Shown: positions 18,077 through 27,709 of the stretch, piece by piece
Position numbering within the stretch: position 1 is the stretch's first letter
Layout: every line of letters starts with the position of its first letter
From: Salinicola rhizosphaerae
Lineage (GTDB): Bacteria; Pseudomonadota; Gammaproteobacteria; Pseudomonadales; Halomonadaceae
Direction: 5' to 3'
Assembly (NCBI RefSeq): GCF_014652715.1
Contig: NZ_BMZI01000003.1
Span: forward strand, 193,203 to 257,202
Length of the DNA stretch: 64,000 bases
Program-made: the position numbers and the translations under genes
Notes under the pieces: generated by a model
The model's database searches: none
Told to the model about the DNA's origin: nothing
What the model saw: only the letters and a program-made list of their open reading frames with translations

Positions 18077-19633
18077 TCAGGCCGACTCGCGCACCGGCTC
18101 GGGAATCGGCCATTGGTAGCGACGCACGATCTCGCCATCCTCCACCGACTCCAGCTTGACCGGGAACCCCCAGAGCTGGTGCAGGTGGCGCAGCACCGGA
18201 AACAGGCTCTGACCCAGCGGCCGGCGGCGATCCTGGACATGGCGCATCGTCAGCGATCTGTCGCCGCGAATGTCGGCTTCCCATACCTGGATGTTGGGCT
18301 CGCGAGCCGAGAGCGCGTACTGGACGCTCAGCGCTTCACGAATTCGCCGATAGCCGCGATCGTCATGGATCGCTTCGATCTGGAGCGCATCGTCGCGATC
18401 GTCGTCGACCAGACTGAACAGCTTGAGATCACGAATGACCTTCGGCGAGAGGAACTGCTGAATGAAGGACTCATCCTTGAAGTTCTGCATCGCGAAGTGC
18501 AGCGTCTCGAGCCAGTCGCTGCCCGCGATATCCGGGAACCACTCGCGGTCTTCGTCGTTCGGTGAATCGCAGATACGCTTGATGTCACTGAACATGGCGA
18601 ATCCGAGCGCGTAGGGATTGAGGCCATTGAAATAGGGGTTGTCGAAGCCGGGCTGGCTGACGACGGAGGTATGCGACTGCAGGAACTCGAGCATGATGCC
18701 CTCGTCGATCAGACCATCGTCATACATGCGATTCATCAGCGTGTAGTGCCAGAACGTCGCCCACCCTTCATTCATGACCTGCGTCTGGCGCTGCGGATAG
18801 AAATACTGCGCGAGCTTGCGCACGATGCGCACGATCTCGCGCTGCCAAGGCTCCAGTAGCGGCGCGTTCTTCTCGAGAAAGTAGAGCAGGTTCTCCTGCG
18901 GCTCGCTGGGATAACGGCCGTGCCGATGCAGCCCGAGCGGATCATTCTCGTCATCGTGTAGCGGCGCCTGGGCCAACCCGCTCGACGGTGTGGGTATCGT
19001 GCTCCAGAGCGTGTTGACCTGCGTCTGCAGATAGGCTTCGCGCTCCTCCTGTCGACGTGACTCCGCCTCGGCCGAGATCGGCGAGGGGCGCTTGTAGCGA
19101 TCGACTCCGTAGTTCTGAAGCGCGTGACAGGCATCCAGAAGCTGCTCCACCGCGGCCACGCCGTGGCGCTCTTCGCACTTGGCAATGTACTTGCGGGCGA
19201 AAACCAGGTAGTCGACGATCGCCGAGGCATCGGTCCAGGTGCGGAAGAGATAGTTGCCCTTGAAGAACGAGTTGTGGCCATAGCAAGCGTGGGCGATGAC
19301 CAGTATCTGCATCATCAGCGAGTTCTCTTCCATCAGATACGCGATGCAGGGGTCGGAATTGATGACCAGCTCGTAGGCCAGCCCCATCTGGCCGCGGCGG
19401 TAGGCCTGCTCGACCGACAGGAACTGCTTGCCGAACGACCAGTGATGATAGCCGACCGGCATGCCGACGCTGGCGTAGGCATCCATCATCTGCTCGGAAG
19501 TGATGATCTCGATCTGGTTGGGATAGGTATCGAGTCGGTATTCGCGCGCCAGCTCGGCAATGGCTTGCTCGTAGGCCTCGAGCACCTCGAAATTCCAGTC
19601 CGAACCGGTGGCGATGGGCTTGCGTCGGGTCAT
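18077..19633 (-). CDS. SpoVR family protein (YcgB-like)
   Basis: A 518-residue SpoVR/YcgB protein, named for a Bacillus gene needed for the spore cortex but widespread in non-sporing proteobacteria. The conserved core includes HWSFGKQFLSVEQAYRRGQM, LVINSDPCIAYLMEENS, and the AHACYGHNSFFKGNYLFRTW segment with His/Cys residues that could bind metal. The biochemical role is unknown. It is the third gene of a prkA-yeaH-spoVR set, which is induced in stationary phase and by nutrient or salt stress in Escherichia coli and relatives; the 28-bp spacing to the upstream gene supports one operon. Confidence 0.94.
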   Translation of the reverse strand: MTRRKPIATGSDWNFEVLEAYEQAIAELAREYRLDTYPNQIEIITSEQMMDAYASVGMPVGYHHWSFGKQFLSVEQAYRRGQMGLAYELVINSDPCIAYLMEENSLMMQILVIAHACYGHNSFFKGNYLFRTWTDASAIVDYLVFARKYIAKCEERHGVAAVEQLLDACHALQNYGVDRYKRPSPISAEAESRRQEEREAYLQTQVNTLWSTIPTPSSGLAQAPLHDDENDPLGLHRHGRYPSEPQENLLYFLEKNAPLLEPWQREIVRIVRKLAQYFYPQRQTQVMNEGWATFWHYTLMNRMYDDGLIDEGIMLEFLQSHTSVVSQPGFDNPYFNGLNPYALGFAMFSDIKRICDSPNDEDREWFPDIAGSDWLETLHFAMQNFKDESFIQQFLSPKVIRDLKLFSLVDDDRDDALQIEAIHDDRGYRRIREALSVQYALSAREPNIQVWEADIRGDRSLTMRHVQDRRRPLGQSLFPVLRHLHQLWGFPVKLESVEDGEIVRRYQWPIPEPVRESA

Positions 19634-19661
19634 CGATCTCTCCTCGGTGGCGTCACCGATG

Positions 19662-20942
19662 TCAGCTCTGCGCGCGCTGACGGAAAAGCTCGCGGAAGAC
19701 CGGATAGATATCTTCCGCCTGGACGATCTGCTGCATGGCGAAGCGCTCGGGATAGGCCGCCTTGACCGTATCGTAAGCCTCCCATAGCGCCTGATGAGCG
19801 TGCGGGGTGATCTCCACGTAGGTGAAGTACTGAAGCTTCGGCATCAGTGACTCATCGAGCAGCTCCAGGCACGTCGACGAGTCGTCGTCCCAGTTGTCAC
19901 CGTCGCTGGCCTGCGCGACGTAGAGATTCCACTCCTCCGGCGCATAGCGTGCCTCGATGATACTGTTGACCAGCGTCAGCGCGCTGGAAACGATCGTGCC
20001 GCCAGTCTCACGCGAGTAGAAGAACTCCTCCTCGTCGACCTCCTTGGCCACGGTATGGTGGCGCACGAACACCAGCTCCACCTTTTCGTAGTTGCGCTCG
20101 AGGAACAGATAGAGAAGCAGGAAAAACCGTTTACCGATGTCCTTGTGCGCCTGCGTCATCGAGCCGGAGACATCCATGATGCAGAACATCACCGCCTGGT
20201 TGGAGGGCATCGGCTGGTGGGTCAGATGGTTGTAACGCAGGTCGTAGGTGTCGAGGAACGGAATCGACGCGATGCGCTTTTCGAGGCGCTCGATTTCTAG
20301 CTTCAGCTCGTCGATTCGCGCCGGATTGCGTAGTACCGGATCCTTGCGCTCCTCCAGCGCTAGCGCTTCACAAGCCTCGCGCAGCGCTCGCTTCAACGGC
20401 GCCTTCATGCCGATACGCCGCGCCTGCGCCTCGCGCATCGAACGCACGATATTGATACGTGCCGGCACGCCCTCCTTCGAGATCCCCGCGCGAACCGGGC
20501 GCGTCTCCTCGAGCACGCGAAGCTGCTTGCGCTCGAGATGGGGAAGCTCCAGGCCGTCGAAGACGAAATCGAGGAACTCTTCGCGCGAGAGCGTGAAGAC
20601 GAACTCGTCCACGCCCTCACCCTGATCGGAAGCCTGTCCCTCTCCGCTGCCGCCGCCCCCACCACCGCTGGGTCGACGCAGCCGGTCACCCTCGGCGAAC
20701 TCCTTGTTGCCCGGACTGACGACCGTACGTCGACCGCCGGGCCCATGCTGGAAAGAGGGCTCGGAAATGTCCTTGGCGGGAATCGAGACTTTCTCGCCGC
20801 GCTCCATATCGGTAATCGAGCGGCGATTCACCGACTCCTCGACCGCGCGCTTGATGTGCGACCGATAGCGCTGCAAGAAACGCTGCCGGTTGACCGCACT
20901 TTTGTTGCGCGCGTTCGGGCGTCGATCGATGAAATAGCTCAT
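19662..20942 (-). CDS. yeaH: YeaH/YhbH family protein (DUF444, von Willebrand A-like)
   Basis: A 426-residue DUF444 protein. The N-terminal 120 residues are charged and end in a Gly-rich linker ([12 protein letters not shown]). The C-terminal half is a von Willebrand A-like fold with a MIDAS-type motif, [13 protein letters not shown] (about residues 255-267). DUF444 proteins act with the PrkA kinase in stress signalling; the E. coli YeaG-YeaH pair is needed for nitrogen-starvation adaptation. It lies between prkA and spoVR on the same strand, with a 108-bp gap after prkA. Confidence 0.94.
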   Translation of the reverse strand: MSYFIDRRPNARNKSAVNRQRFLQRYRSHIKRAVEESVNRRSITDMERGEKVSIPAKDISEPSFQHGPGGRRTVVSPGNKEFAEGDRLRRPSGGGGGGSGEGQASDQGEGVDEFVFTLSREEFLDFVFDGLELPHLERKQLRVLEETRPVRAGISKEGVPARINIVRSMREAQARRIGMKAPLKRALREACEALALEERKDPVLRNPARIDELKLEIERLEKRIASIPFLDTYDLRYNHLTHQPMPSNQAVMFCIMDVSGSMTQAHKDIGKRFFLLLYLFLERNYEKVELVFVRHHTVAKEVDEEEFFYSRETGGTIVSSALTLVNSIIEARYAPEEWNLYVAQASDGDNWDDDSSTCLELLDESLMPKLQYFTYVEITPHAHQALWEAYDTVKAAYPERFAMQQIVQAEDIYPVFRELFRQRAQS

Positions 20943-21050
20943 GGCACCTCCTGCAGGCGAACCGCAGACTGGCTTCGACAGAGACCGCCGAATGGTGGCT
21001 CTGTCTCCAGGTGGCCACGCTGCCGGCCACCTCCAATGACATCGAATGCG

Positions 21051-22973
21051 TTACTGCGACTTGCGCACCCGCAGGTACCACTCGGAGAGCAGCCGCACCT
21101 GCTTCTCGGTATAGCCGCGCTGCACCATCCGATCGACGAAATCTTCATGCTTGCGCTGATCGGAAGCCGACGCCTTGGCGTTGAACGAGATCACCGGCAG
21201 CAACTCTTCGGTATTGGCGAACATCTTGTGCTCGATTACACCGCGCAGCTTCTCGTAGGACTGCCAGCTCGGGTTCATACCATTGTTGTGGGCCCGGGCG
21301 CGCAGCACGAAATTGACCACTTCGTGACGAAAATCCTTCGGGTTGGAGATACCTGCCGGCTTCTCGATCTTCTCGAGATCCTCGTTGAGCGACTGCCGAT
21401 CGAACAGCTCGCCGGTTTCCGGGTCGCGATACTCCTGATCCTGGATCCAGAAATCGGCATAGGTGACGTAGCGGTCGAAGATGTTCTGGCCGTACTCGGT
21501 GTAGGACTCGAGGTAGGCGGTCTGAATCTCCTTGCCGATGAAGTCCACGTAGCGCGGCGCCAGAAACTCCTTGATGAAACGCAGGTAGCGCTCGTGAGTC
21601 TCCTTGGGCAGCTGCTCGCGCTCCAGCGCCTGCTCCAGCACGTAGAGCAGATGTACCGGATTGGCAGCGATCTCGTGGGCATCGAAGTTGAAGACCTTGG
21701 AGAGAATCTTGAACGCGAATCGCGTGGAGAGACCATCCATGCCTTCGTCGATTCCCGCCGCGTCACGATACTCCTGAATCGATTTCGCCTTGGGGTCGGT
21801 ATCCTTCAGATTCTCGCCGTCGTAGACCCGCATCTTGGAGTAGACGCTGGAGTTCTCCGGCTCCTTGAGTCGCGACAACACCGAGAACTGGGCCAGCATG
21901 CGCAGCGTATCCGGCGCGCAGGGCGCTTCGTTGAGCGAAGAATGCTCCAGCAGTTTCTGGTAGATCTTGATCTCTTCGGAGACCCGCAAACAGTACGGCA
22001 CCTTGACGATGTAGACGCGGTCGAGGAAGGCCTCGTTGTTGCGGTTATTGCGAAACTGCTGCCACTCGCTCTCGTTGGAGTGGGCCATGATGATGCCATC
22101 GAAGGGAATCGCCCCCATGCCCTCGGTCGGGTTGTAGTTACCCTCCTGAGTGGCCGTCAGCAGCGGATGCAGCACCTTGATCGGCGCCTTGAACATCTCG
22201 ACGAACTCCATCAGCCCCTGGTTCGCCTTGCACAGGCCACCGGAGAAACTGTAGGCGTCGGGATCGTCCTGTGAGTAGAGCTCGAGCTGACGGATGTCGA
22301 CCTTGCCCACCAGCGAGGAGATATCCTGGTTATTCTCGTCACCCGGCTCGGTCTTGGACACCGCGATCTGATTCAGCCGCGAGGGGTGCAGCCTCACCAC
22401 GCGGAAACGCGAGAGGTCGCCGCCGAACTCCTTGAGCCGCTTGGCCGCCCAAGGCGACATCGGCCCGCGCAGATAGCGCTGCGGAATCTCGTACTCCTTC
22501 TCGAGCAGCTCGCCATCCTCTTCCGGCGAAAAGAGCCCGAGCGGCGATTCGTAGATCGGCGAGTCCTTGATCGCATAGAACGGCACGCGCTCCATCAACA
22601 GCTTGAGCCGCTCGGCCAGCGAGGATTTGCCGCCGCCGACCGGCCCCAGCAGATAGAGGATCTGCTTGCGCTCCTCGAGCCCCTGCGCGGCATGGCGGAA
22701 GTAGGCAACGATCTGCTCGATCGCCTCCTCCATGCCATAGAACTCGGCGAAGGCGGGATAGCGCCGAATGACCTTGTTGGAAAAAATACGTGAAAGGCGG
22801 GGGTCCTTGGCCGTGTCGATCGTCTGGGGCTCGCCGATGGCGGAGAGCATACGTTCGGCGGCGTTGGCGTAGACGCTCGGATCCTTCCGGCACAGCTCTA
22901 GATATTCCTGCAGGCTCATCTCTTCCTGTTGAACCTGCTCGTAACGGCTCTGCACGTGATCGAAGATGCTCAT
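21051..22973 (-). CDS. prkA: PrkA/YeaG-type serine protein kinase
   Basis: A 640-residue PrkA. The N-terminal AAA domain (PrkA_N) has Walker A LLGPVGGGKSSLAERL near residue 100. The C-terminal PrkA domain is also present. The start at 22973 gives MSIFDHVQSRYEQVQQEEMS, which is the canonical N-terminus, and is preceded by GGAGG; the ORF extension upstream is non-homologous. Roles proposed for the family include protein kinase and ATP-dependent protease activity, linked to RpoS-dependent stress survival. First gene of the prkA-yeaH-spoVR operon. Confidence 0.95.
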   Translation of the reverse strand: MSIFDHVQSRYEQVQQEEMSLQEYLELCRKDPSVYANAAERMLSAIGEPQTIDTAKDPRLSRIFSNKVIRRYPAFAEFYGMEEAIEQIVAYFRHAAQGLEERKQILYLLGPVGGGKSSLAERLKLLMERVPFYAIKDSPIYESPLGLFSPEEDGELLEKEYEIPQRYLRGPMSPWAAKRLKEFGGDLSRFRVVRLHPSRLNQIAVSKTEPGDENNQDISSLVGKVDIRQLELYSQDDPDAYSFSGGLCKANQGLMEFVEMFKAPIKVLHPLLTATQEGNYNPTEGMGAIPFDGIIMAHSNESEWQQFRNNRNNEAFLDRVYIVKVPYCLRVSEEIKIYQKLLEHSSLNEAPCAPDTLRMLAQFSVLSRLKEPENSSVYSKMRVYDGENLKDTDPKAKSIQEYRDAAGIDEGMDGLSTRFAFKILSKVFNFDAHEIAANPVHLLYVLEQALEREQLPKETHERYLRFIKEFLAPRYVDFIGKEIQTAYLESYTEYGQNIFDRYVTYADFWIQDQEYRDPETGELFDRQSLNEDLEKIEKPAGISNPKDFRHEVVNFVLRARAHNNGMNPSWQSYEKLRGVIEHKMFANTEELLPVISFNAKASASDQRKHEDFVDRMVQRGYTEKQVRLLSEWYLRVRKSQ

Positions 22974-23040
22974 GGAAGCCTCCTGGTCGTGACCCCCGAC
23001 ATCGCAGGACGAAAGCCCCGCCAGCCGGGCTAGCTGACTA

Positions 23041-23051
23041 TCAGCATAGAC
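23041..23051 (-). promoter_or_regulatory. RpoS-like -10 element upstream of prkA
   Basis: The minus strand reads GTCTATGCTGA, close to the sigma-S extended -10 consensus KCTAYRCTTAA. It sits about 70 bp upstream of the prkA start. The rest of the 330-bp gap between prkA and ltaE (22974-23305) shows no gene; it also contains a locally AT-richer patch. Confidence 0.45.
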
Positions 23052-23305
23052 AGATGCACGAAGCGTCGAACGAGCTCTTTTTACGAGTCTTTTCAACGCC
23101 GCGTCGAAACCAACCGTTTAGAACACGCTACCACGATCCGGTTTCGATGCACGGGGAATTTGAGCGCGAAAAACGTGCAATTCGAAGCGGTGATCGCTAA
23201 GTAAAAGAAAACGCAGGAAAAATCGGGGAACAGCGAATCGGGCAAGAAAAACGGCCATCAACGGCAGGAGAAAGCGGCATCCGAACGTGCGAATGCCGCC
23301 TTCGA

Positions 23306-24355
23306 TCAGGCGTCCTCGAAGGCCGCCCTGGCGTCCGCCAGCAGCTGATCGAGCAACTCCGTCGTGGTATTCCAGGAGCAGACGAAGCGCGCGCCGCCAG
23401 CGCCGATGAAGGTGTAAAACGTCCAGCCTCTGGCCCGCAGCTTGGCGATAACCGCTTCCGGCAGATTGGCGAAAACACTGTTGGCCTGCGTCGGGAACAT
23501 CAGCGAGGCACCAGGCAAGGATGCCAGGCCCTCAGAGAGATAGCGGGCCATCGCATTGGCATGGTCGGCGTTGGTTCGCCACGCACCGGATTCGAGAAGC
23601 CCGAGCCACGGCGCGGCAATGAAGCGCATCTTCGATGCCAGCTGGCCGGCCTGCTTGGCACGGTAGGCGAAGTCCTCCGCCAGATCCTTATTGAAGAACA
23701 GGATCGCCTCGCCCATCGGCAGACCGTTCTTGGTGCCGGAAAAGCAGAGCACATCGACACCCGCCTGCCACGTCAGCTCGGCCGGCTCGGCATCCAGCGC
23801 GCTGCAGGCATTGGCAAAGCGAGCGCCATCCATGTGCAGACGCAGGTCGTACTTGTCGGCGACCGTGCGAATCGCCAGCAGCTCCTCGCGCGAGTAGACC
23901 GTGCCGACCTCGGTGGCCTGCGTGATCGAAACCACGCGCGGCTTGGGGTAGTGAATATCGCTGCGCCGGGTGACCAGGCGCTCGATGCCTTCCGGCGTCA
24001 GCTTGCCATCGTCGCCGGGAGACGTGAGCAGCTTGGAACCGTTGGAGAAAAATTCCGGCCCGCCGCACTCGTCGGTCTCGATATGGGCGAGTTCATGGCA
24101 GATCACGCTGTGATAACTCTGTCCGAGCGCCGCGAGCGAAAGCGAATTGGCGGCAGTGCCGTTGAAGACGAAGAAGACATCGCAATCGTAGTCGAAGAGC
24201 TCGCGAAACCGGTCGGCGGCGCGGTGCGTCCAGACGTCGTTGCCGTAGGCGAGGTCGTCACTGGCATTGGCCTGGATCAGATAATCGAGAGCTTCCGGAC
24301 AGATACCGGAAGTATTGTCGCTCGCGAGGAAGCGAGGGCTACAGTCAGCTGTCAT
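23306..24355 (-). CDS. ltaE: Low-specificity L-threonine aldolase
   Basis: A 349-residue PLP enzyme that cleaves L-threonine and L-allo-threonine to glycine and acetaldehyde. The N-terminal LASDNTSGICPEAL and the internal FVFNGTAANSLSLAAL are family signatures. The Schiff-base lysine lies in CFSGTKNGLPMGEAI, and the PLP-binding aspartate in LHMDGARFANAC. Length is close to the 330-350 residues usual for the family. It is followed by a 270-bp gap before fadH and does not appear to form an operon with it. Confidence 0.93.
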   Translation of the reverse strand: MTADCSPRFLASDNTSGICPEALDYLIQANASDDLAYGNDVWTHRAADRFRELFDYDCDVFFVFNGTAANSLSLAALGQSYHSVICHELAHIETDECGGPEFFSNGSKLLTSPGDDGKLTPEGIERLVTRRSDIHYPKPRVVSITQATEVGTVYSREELLAIRTVADKYDLRLHMDGARFANACSALDAEPAELTWQAGVDVLCFSGTKNGLPMGEAILFFNKDLAEDFAYRAKQAGQLASKMRFIAAPWLGLLESGAWRTNADHANAMARYLSEGLASLPGASLMFPTQANSVFANLPEAVIAKLRARGWTFYTFIGAGGARFVCSWNTTTELLDQLLADARAAFEDA

Positions 24356-24628
24356 TTGGCGGGTCCTTGTACGATCCCTCCATCGAGAAAATGCGCGGGA
24401 GATGGACGACGCAGGTCGGCGATCTCCTCGGCCGAATCAGGCCGATTTCGCCTTTCCGAGGGCCAGGTGTCATGGCCGAAACGAGAAAAAGCGCGATAGC
24501 CACGACGACGGGGTCACCATCATCGGACTCGCGCTGACGCAGGGTAGTCTACCACCTGTCCGACACCGGCCCCAGCTCGAGCCCCGCTTGACTCCACGCT
24601 GGCTCAACGCAGTAGGGGTATCGGCCGA

Positions 24629-26650
24629 TCATAGGCGTGCCGCCAGGCGCACCCCCGCCTCGATGGCTCGCTTGGCATCCAGCTCCGCCGCGCGCTCCGC
24701 GCCACCGATGCAGTGCACCGATACACCGGCAGCGGCCAGCAGATCGAACATCTCGCGCTGCGACTCCTGCCCGGCGCAGACCACGACCGTGTCGACCGCA
24801 AGCAGACGCGCCTCGCCGCCGATGCGAATATGCAGCCCCTCGTCATCGACGGACTCGTAGGTGCAGCCCACGATCGTCTCGACACGCCGCGCGCGTAGCG
24901 CGGCCCGATGCACCCATCCCGACGTCACCCCAAGCTCCGCTCCCGCCTTGCCGGAGCGACGCTGCAGCAGCGTGATCTGGCGCGCCACCGGAGGCGCTAC
25001 CCGCGCTTTCAGCCCTCCCGGCTCACGCACCGACAGATCCACCCCCCACTCGTCGCACCAGGCGGCAATGTGCGCACCGGGCTCGGCCGTCAGCCCCGAG
25101 TGCGAGAGCAGCTCGGCCACGTCGAAGCCGATGCCACCGGCACCGATGATGGCGACGCGCCGACCGACCCGCTCCGGATGCAGAATGGCCATCGGATAGC
25201 GCATCACGCTCGGGTGGTCGATGCCCTCGAGCGCGATCTCGCGCGGGCGTACCCCGGTCGCGACGATCACCTCGTCATACTCTCTCAGCTGCTGCACGTC
25301 TGGCGTCGTGGAGAGGCGTAGTTCGACGCCCAGCCGCGTCAGCTGCGTCGTGAAATAGCGCAGCGTCTCGGCGAACTCCTCCTTGCCGGGAATACGCTTC
25401 GCGTAGCGAAACTGTCCGCCGATCTCCGGTTCACGCTCGAAAAGCGTGACACGGTGCCCCCGTTCGGCGCAGGCCTCGGCTGCCGCCAGCCCGGCAGGCC
25501 CGGCCCCCACGATGGCAACGCGGCGCGACGGCGAGGCGGGTCTCAGTACCAGTTCCGTTTCGTGGCAGGCCCGCGGGTTGACCAGACAGGAGGTCAATCG
25601 GCCCTTGAAGGTGTGATCCAGACACGCCTGATTGCAGGCGATGCAGGTATTGATCTCCTCTTCGCGACCCTGCTCGGCCTTGGCGATCCAGGCCGGGTCG
25701 GCCAGAAACGGCCGCGCCATCGAGACCATGTCGGCATCGCCTGCTGCCAGAACGCGTTCGGCGACCGCCGGCATGTTGATGCGGTTGGTCGTGATCAGCG
25801 GAATCGATACCGCCTCGCGCAGCGCTCGAGTCACCGTGCTGAAAGCGGCGCGCGGCACACTGGTGACGATGGTGGGTACGCGCGCTTCATGCCAGCCGAT
25901 GCCGGTATTGATCATATCGGCACCGGCCGTTTCGATATCACGTGCCAGCGCAGTGATCTCCTCGCGCGTGCTGCCCCCTTCCACCAGGTCGATCATCGAC
26001 AGCCGGAAGATCAGCAGGAAGTCGTCACCGCATCGTTCGCGGATGCGGCGCACGATCTCGACGGCGAACCGCCGACGCCGCTCGGCGTCGCCTCCCCAGG
26101 CATCGTCTCGGTGATTGGTCCGTGGACACAAGAACTGATTGATCAGATAGCCCTCGGACCCCATCACTTCGACGCCGTCATAGCCGACGCCCTGCGCGAG
26201 CGTCGCGCAGGTCACGAAGTCCGCGATCTGCGCCTCGACCTCGGCCGTCGTCAGCGCCCTTGGCGTATAGCGATTGATCGGTGCGGCGATGGCCGACGGA
26301 GCCACGAGCGCCGGCGAGTAGGCGTAGCGCCCGGCATGCAGGATCTGCAGACAGAGATGACCGCCTTCGGCGTGCACCGAGTCGACGACCTGTCGATGAG
26401 GCTCGGCTTCTCGCGCATCGGTCAGCTTCGCCGCGCCTTCGAAGACCGCGCCGGCGGCATTGGGGGCAATGCCGCCGGTGACGATAAGCCCTGCACCGTG
26501 TCGCGCCCGCTCGGTATAAAACGTTGCCAGCCGCGCGAAACCGTCTGGCGCTTCTTCCAGATTGGTATGCATCGACCCCATGACCACGCGGTTGCGCAGC
26601 GTCAAGGCGCCGACCGTCAACGGCCGAAAAAGATGGGGATACAGACTCAC
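24629..26650 (-). CDS. fadH: NADPH-dependent 2,4-dienoyl-CoA reductase
   Basis: A 673-residue flavoprotein of unsaturated fatty-acid beta-oxidation. The N-terminal old-yellow-enzyme TIM barrel binds FMN, with LYPHLFRPLTVGALTLRNRV at its start. A 4Fe-4S cluster is bound by CIACNQACLDH and two further cysteines downstream (SCLVNPRAC). The C-terminal half carries two Rossmann folds, with VAIVGAGPAGLAAAEACAER for FAD and VAIIGAGGIGFDVAEL for NADPH. I chose the GTG at 26650, which has GGAAG upstream and gives family-typical length; an ATG at 26713 would add 21 unrelated residues. A heptamer repeat array lies about 120 bp upstream. Confidence 0.92.
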   Translation of the reverse strand: MSLYPHLFRPLTVGALTLRNRVVMGSMHTNLEEAPDGFARLATFYTERARHGAGLIVTGGIAPNAAGAVFEGAAKLTDAREAEPHRQVVDSVHAEGGHLCLQILHAGRYAYSPALVAPSAIAAPINRYTPRALTTAEVEAQIADFVTCATLAQGVGYDGVEVMGSEGYLINQFLCPRTNHRDDAWGGDAERRRRFAVEIVRRIRERCGDDFLLIFRLSMIDLVEGGSTREEITALARDIETAGADMINTGIGWHEARVPTIVTSVPRAAFSTVTRALREAVSIPLITTNRINMPAVAERVLAAGDADMVSMARPFLADPAWIAKAEQGREEEINTCIACNQACLDHTFKGRLTSCLVNPRACHETELVLRPASPSRRVAIVGAGPAGLAAAEACAERGHRVTLFEREPEIGGQFRYAKRIPGKEEFAETLRYFTTQLTRLGVELRLSTTPDVQQLREYDEVIVATGVRPREIALEGIDHPSVMRYPMAILHPERVGRRVAIIGAGGIGFDVAELLSHSGLTAEPGAHIAAWCDEWGVDLSVREPGGLKARVAPPVARQITLLQRRSGKAGAELGVTSGWVHRAALRARRVETIVGCTYESVDDEGLHIRIGGEARLLAVDTVVVCAGQESQREMFDLLAAAGVSVHCIGGAERAAELDAKRAIEAGVRLAARL

Positions 26651-26769
26651 GGCTGCGCTTCCACGAAGATCAAATGGCACGCCGAACCCGGCACTGGGCC
26701 AATTCAAACGCACGTATGACGGCAGTCTAGCGTAACGCTAGCGGGAAGCCATTCCACCAAAGCGGTATC

Positions 26770-26874
<105 letters not shown>

Positions 26875-26972
26875 CAGTATCGTGTCTGTGCCCGAAGATG
26901 CAAGGGACATCGACTAGACAAGAAATAGCGGAGGGATGAAGCGTGTAGGGAACTGACAGGAAAGCGCGTTAA

Positions 26973-27049
26973 TGGCGGACCGGACGAGACTCGAACTCGC
27001 GACCTCCGGCGTGACAGGCCGGCATTCTAACCAACTGAACTACCGGTCC
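26973..27049 (-). tRNA. tRNA-Asp (GTC)
   Basis: A 77-nt tRNA with encoded CCA. Acceptor GGACCGG pairs with CCGGTCC and the anticodon loop CTGTCAC gives GTC. The D loop has TTGGTTAGAA, one base different from the other two Asp copies here. Confidence 0.97.
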
Positions 27050-27078
27050 GCATTATCGCAACCATCATCATCTGACGA

Positions 27079-27155
27079 TGGTGGGTGGTACAGGACTCGA
27101 ACCTGTGACCCCCAGCATGTGAGGCTGGTGCTCTAACCAGCTGAGCTAACCACCC
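27079..27155 (-). tRNA. tRNA-Val (CAC)
   Basis: A 77-nt tRNA with encoded CCA. Acceptor GGGTGGT pairs with ACCACCC. The anticodon loop CTCACAT between CCAGC and GCTGG gives anticodon CAC. Confidence 0.95.
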
Positions 27156-27204
27156 AAACGTCAAACGAAACTTACCAGATACTACGACTGGACTGCGCGA
27201 AGCG

Positions 27205-27281
27205 TGGCGGACCGGACGAGACTCGAACTCGCGACCTCCGGCGTGACAGGCCGGCATTCTAACCGACTGAACTACCGGTCC
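27205..27281 (-). tRNA. tRNA-Asp (GTC)
   Basis: A 77-nt tRNA with encoded CCA and anticodon GTC, matching the copy at 27386-27462 in the body. Confidence 0.97.
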
Positions 27282-27385
27282 ACTTTGTCAGCATCGACAC
27301 TCTGAAAGTCACCGAGTGACGACACCTGCTACGCAACCAGCGTTTGACATCCGGTGTATCGGCTACACCTGCATGCCAGGGAAAA

Positions 27386-27462
27386 TGGCGGACCGGACGA
27401 GACTCGAACTCGCGACCTCCGGCGTGACAGGCCGGCATTCTAACCGACTGAACTACCGGTCC
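27386..27462 (-). tRNA. tRNA-Asp (GTC)
   Basis: A 77-nt tRNA with encoded CCA and anticodon GTC; third Asp copy of the cluster. Confidence 0.97.
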
Positions 27463-27553
27463 GCTGCTTTCCAACAACTCGCAATCGAATTGGCCTCATC
27501 AACCACGACCATCATCGCTTGCGACACGTGCCCGGACCACTCGAGAAACGCAG

Positions 27554-27629
27554 TGGTGGGTGGTACAGGGTTCGAACCTGTGACCCCCAGCTTGTAAGGC
27601 TGGTGCTCTCCCAGCTGAGCTAACCACCC
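27554..27629 (-). tRNA. tRNA-Val (TAC)
   Basis: A 76-nt tRNA with encoded CCA. Acceptor GGGTGGT pairs with ACCACCC, and the anticodon loop CTTACAA gives TAC. It is the promoter-proximal gene of the cluster. Confidence 0.97.
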
Positions 27630-27647
27630 GTGGTCACGTGGCGCTGC

Positions 27648-27675
27648 ATTCTACCTGTGGCCGATCGAAAGTCAA
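27648..27675 (-). promoter_or_regulatory. Promoter of the tRNA-Val/Asp cluster
   Basis: Minus-strand -35 TTGACT (27670-27675) and -10 TAGAAT (27648-27653) with a 16-bp spacer, about 18 bp before the first tRNA. A strong stable-RNA promoter. Confidence 0.8.
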
Positions 27676-27709
27676 CCGCTTTTCGTGACGCAATTCTTTC
27701 GACGGATCA

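Noticed and set aside
20538-22274. A 578-codon plus-strand ORF across prkA and yeaH
   Set aside because: Antisense shadow of two clear genes; no family resemblance or ribosome site.
25454-26719. A 421-codon plus-strand ORF
   Set aside because: Antisense of fadH, which carries FMN, Fe-S and FAD motifs.
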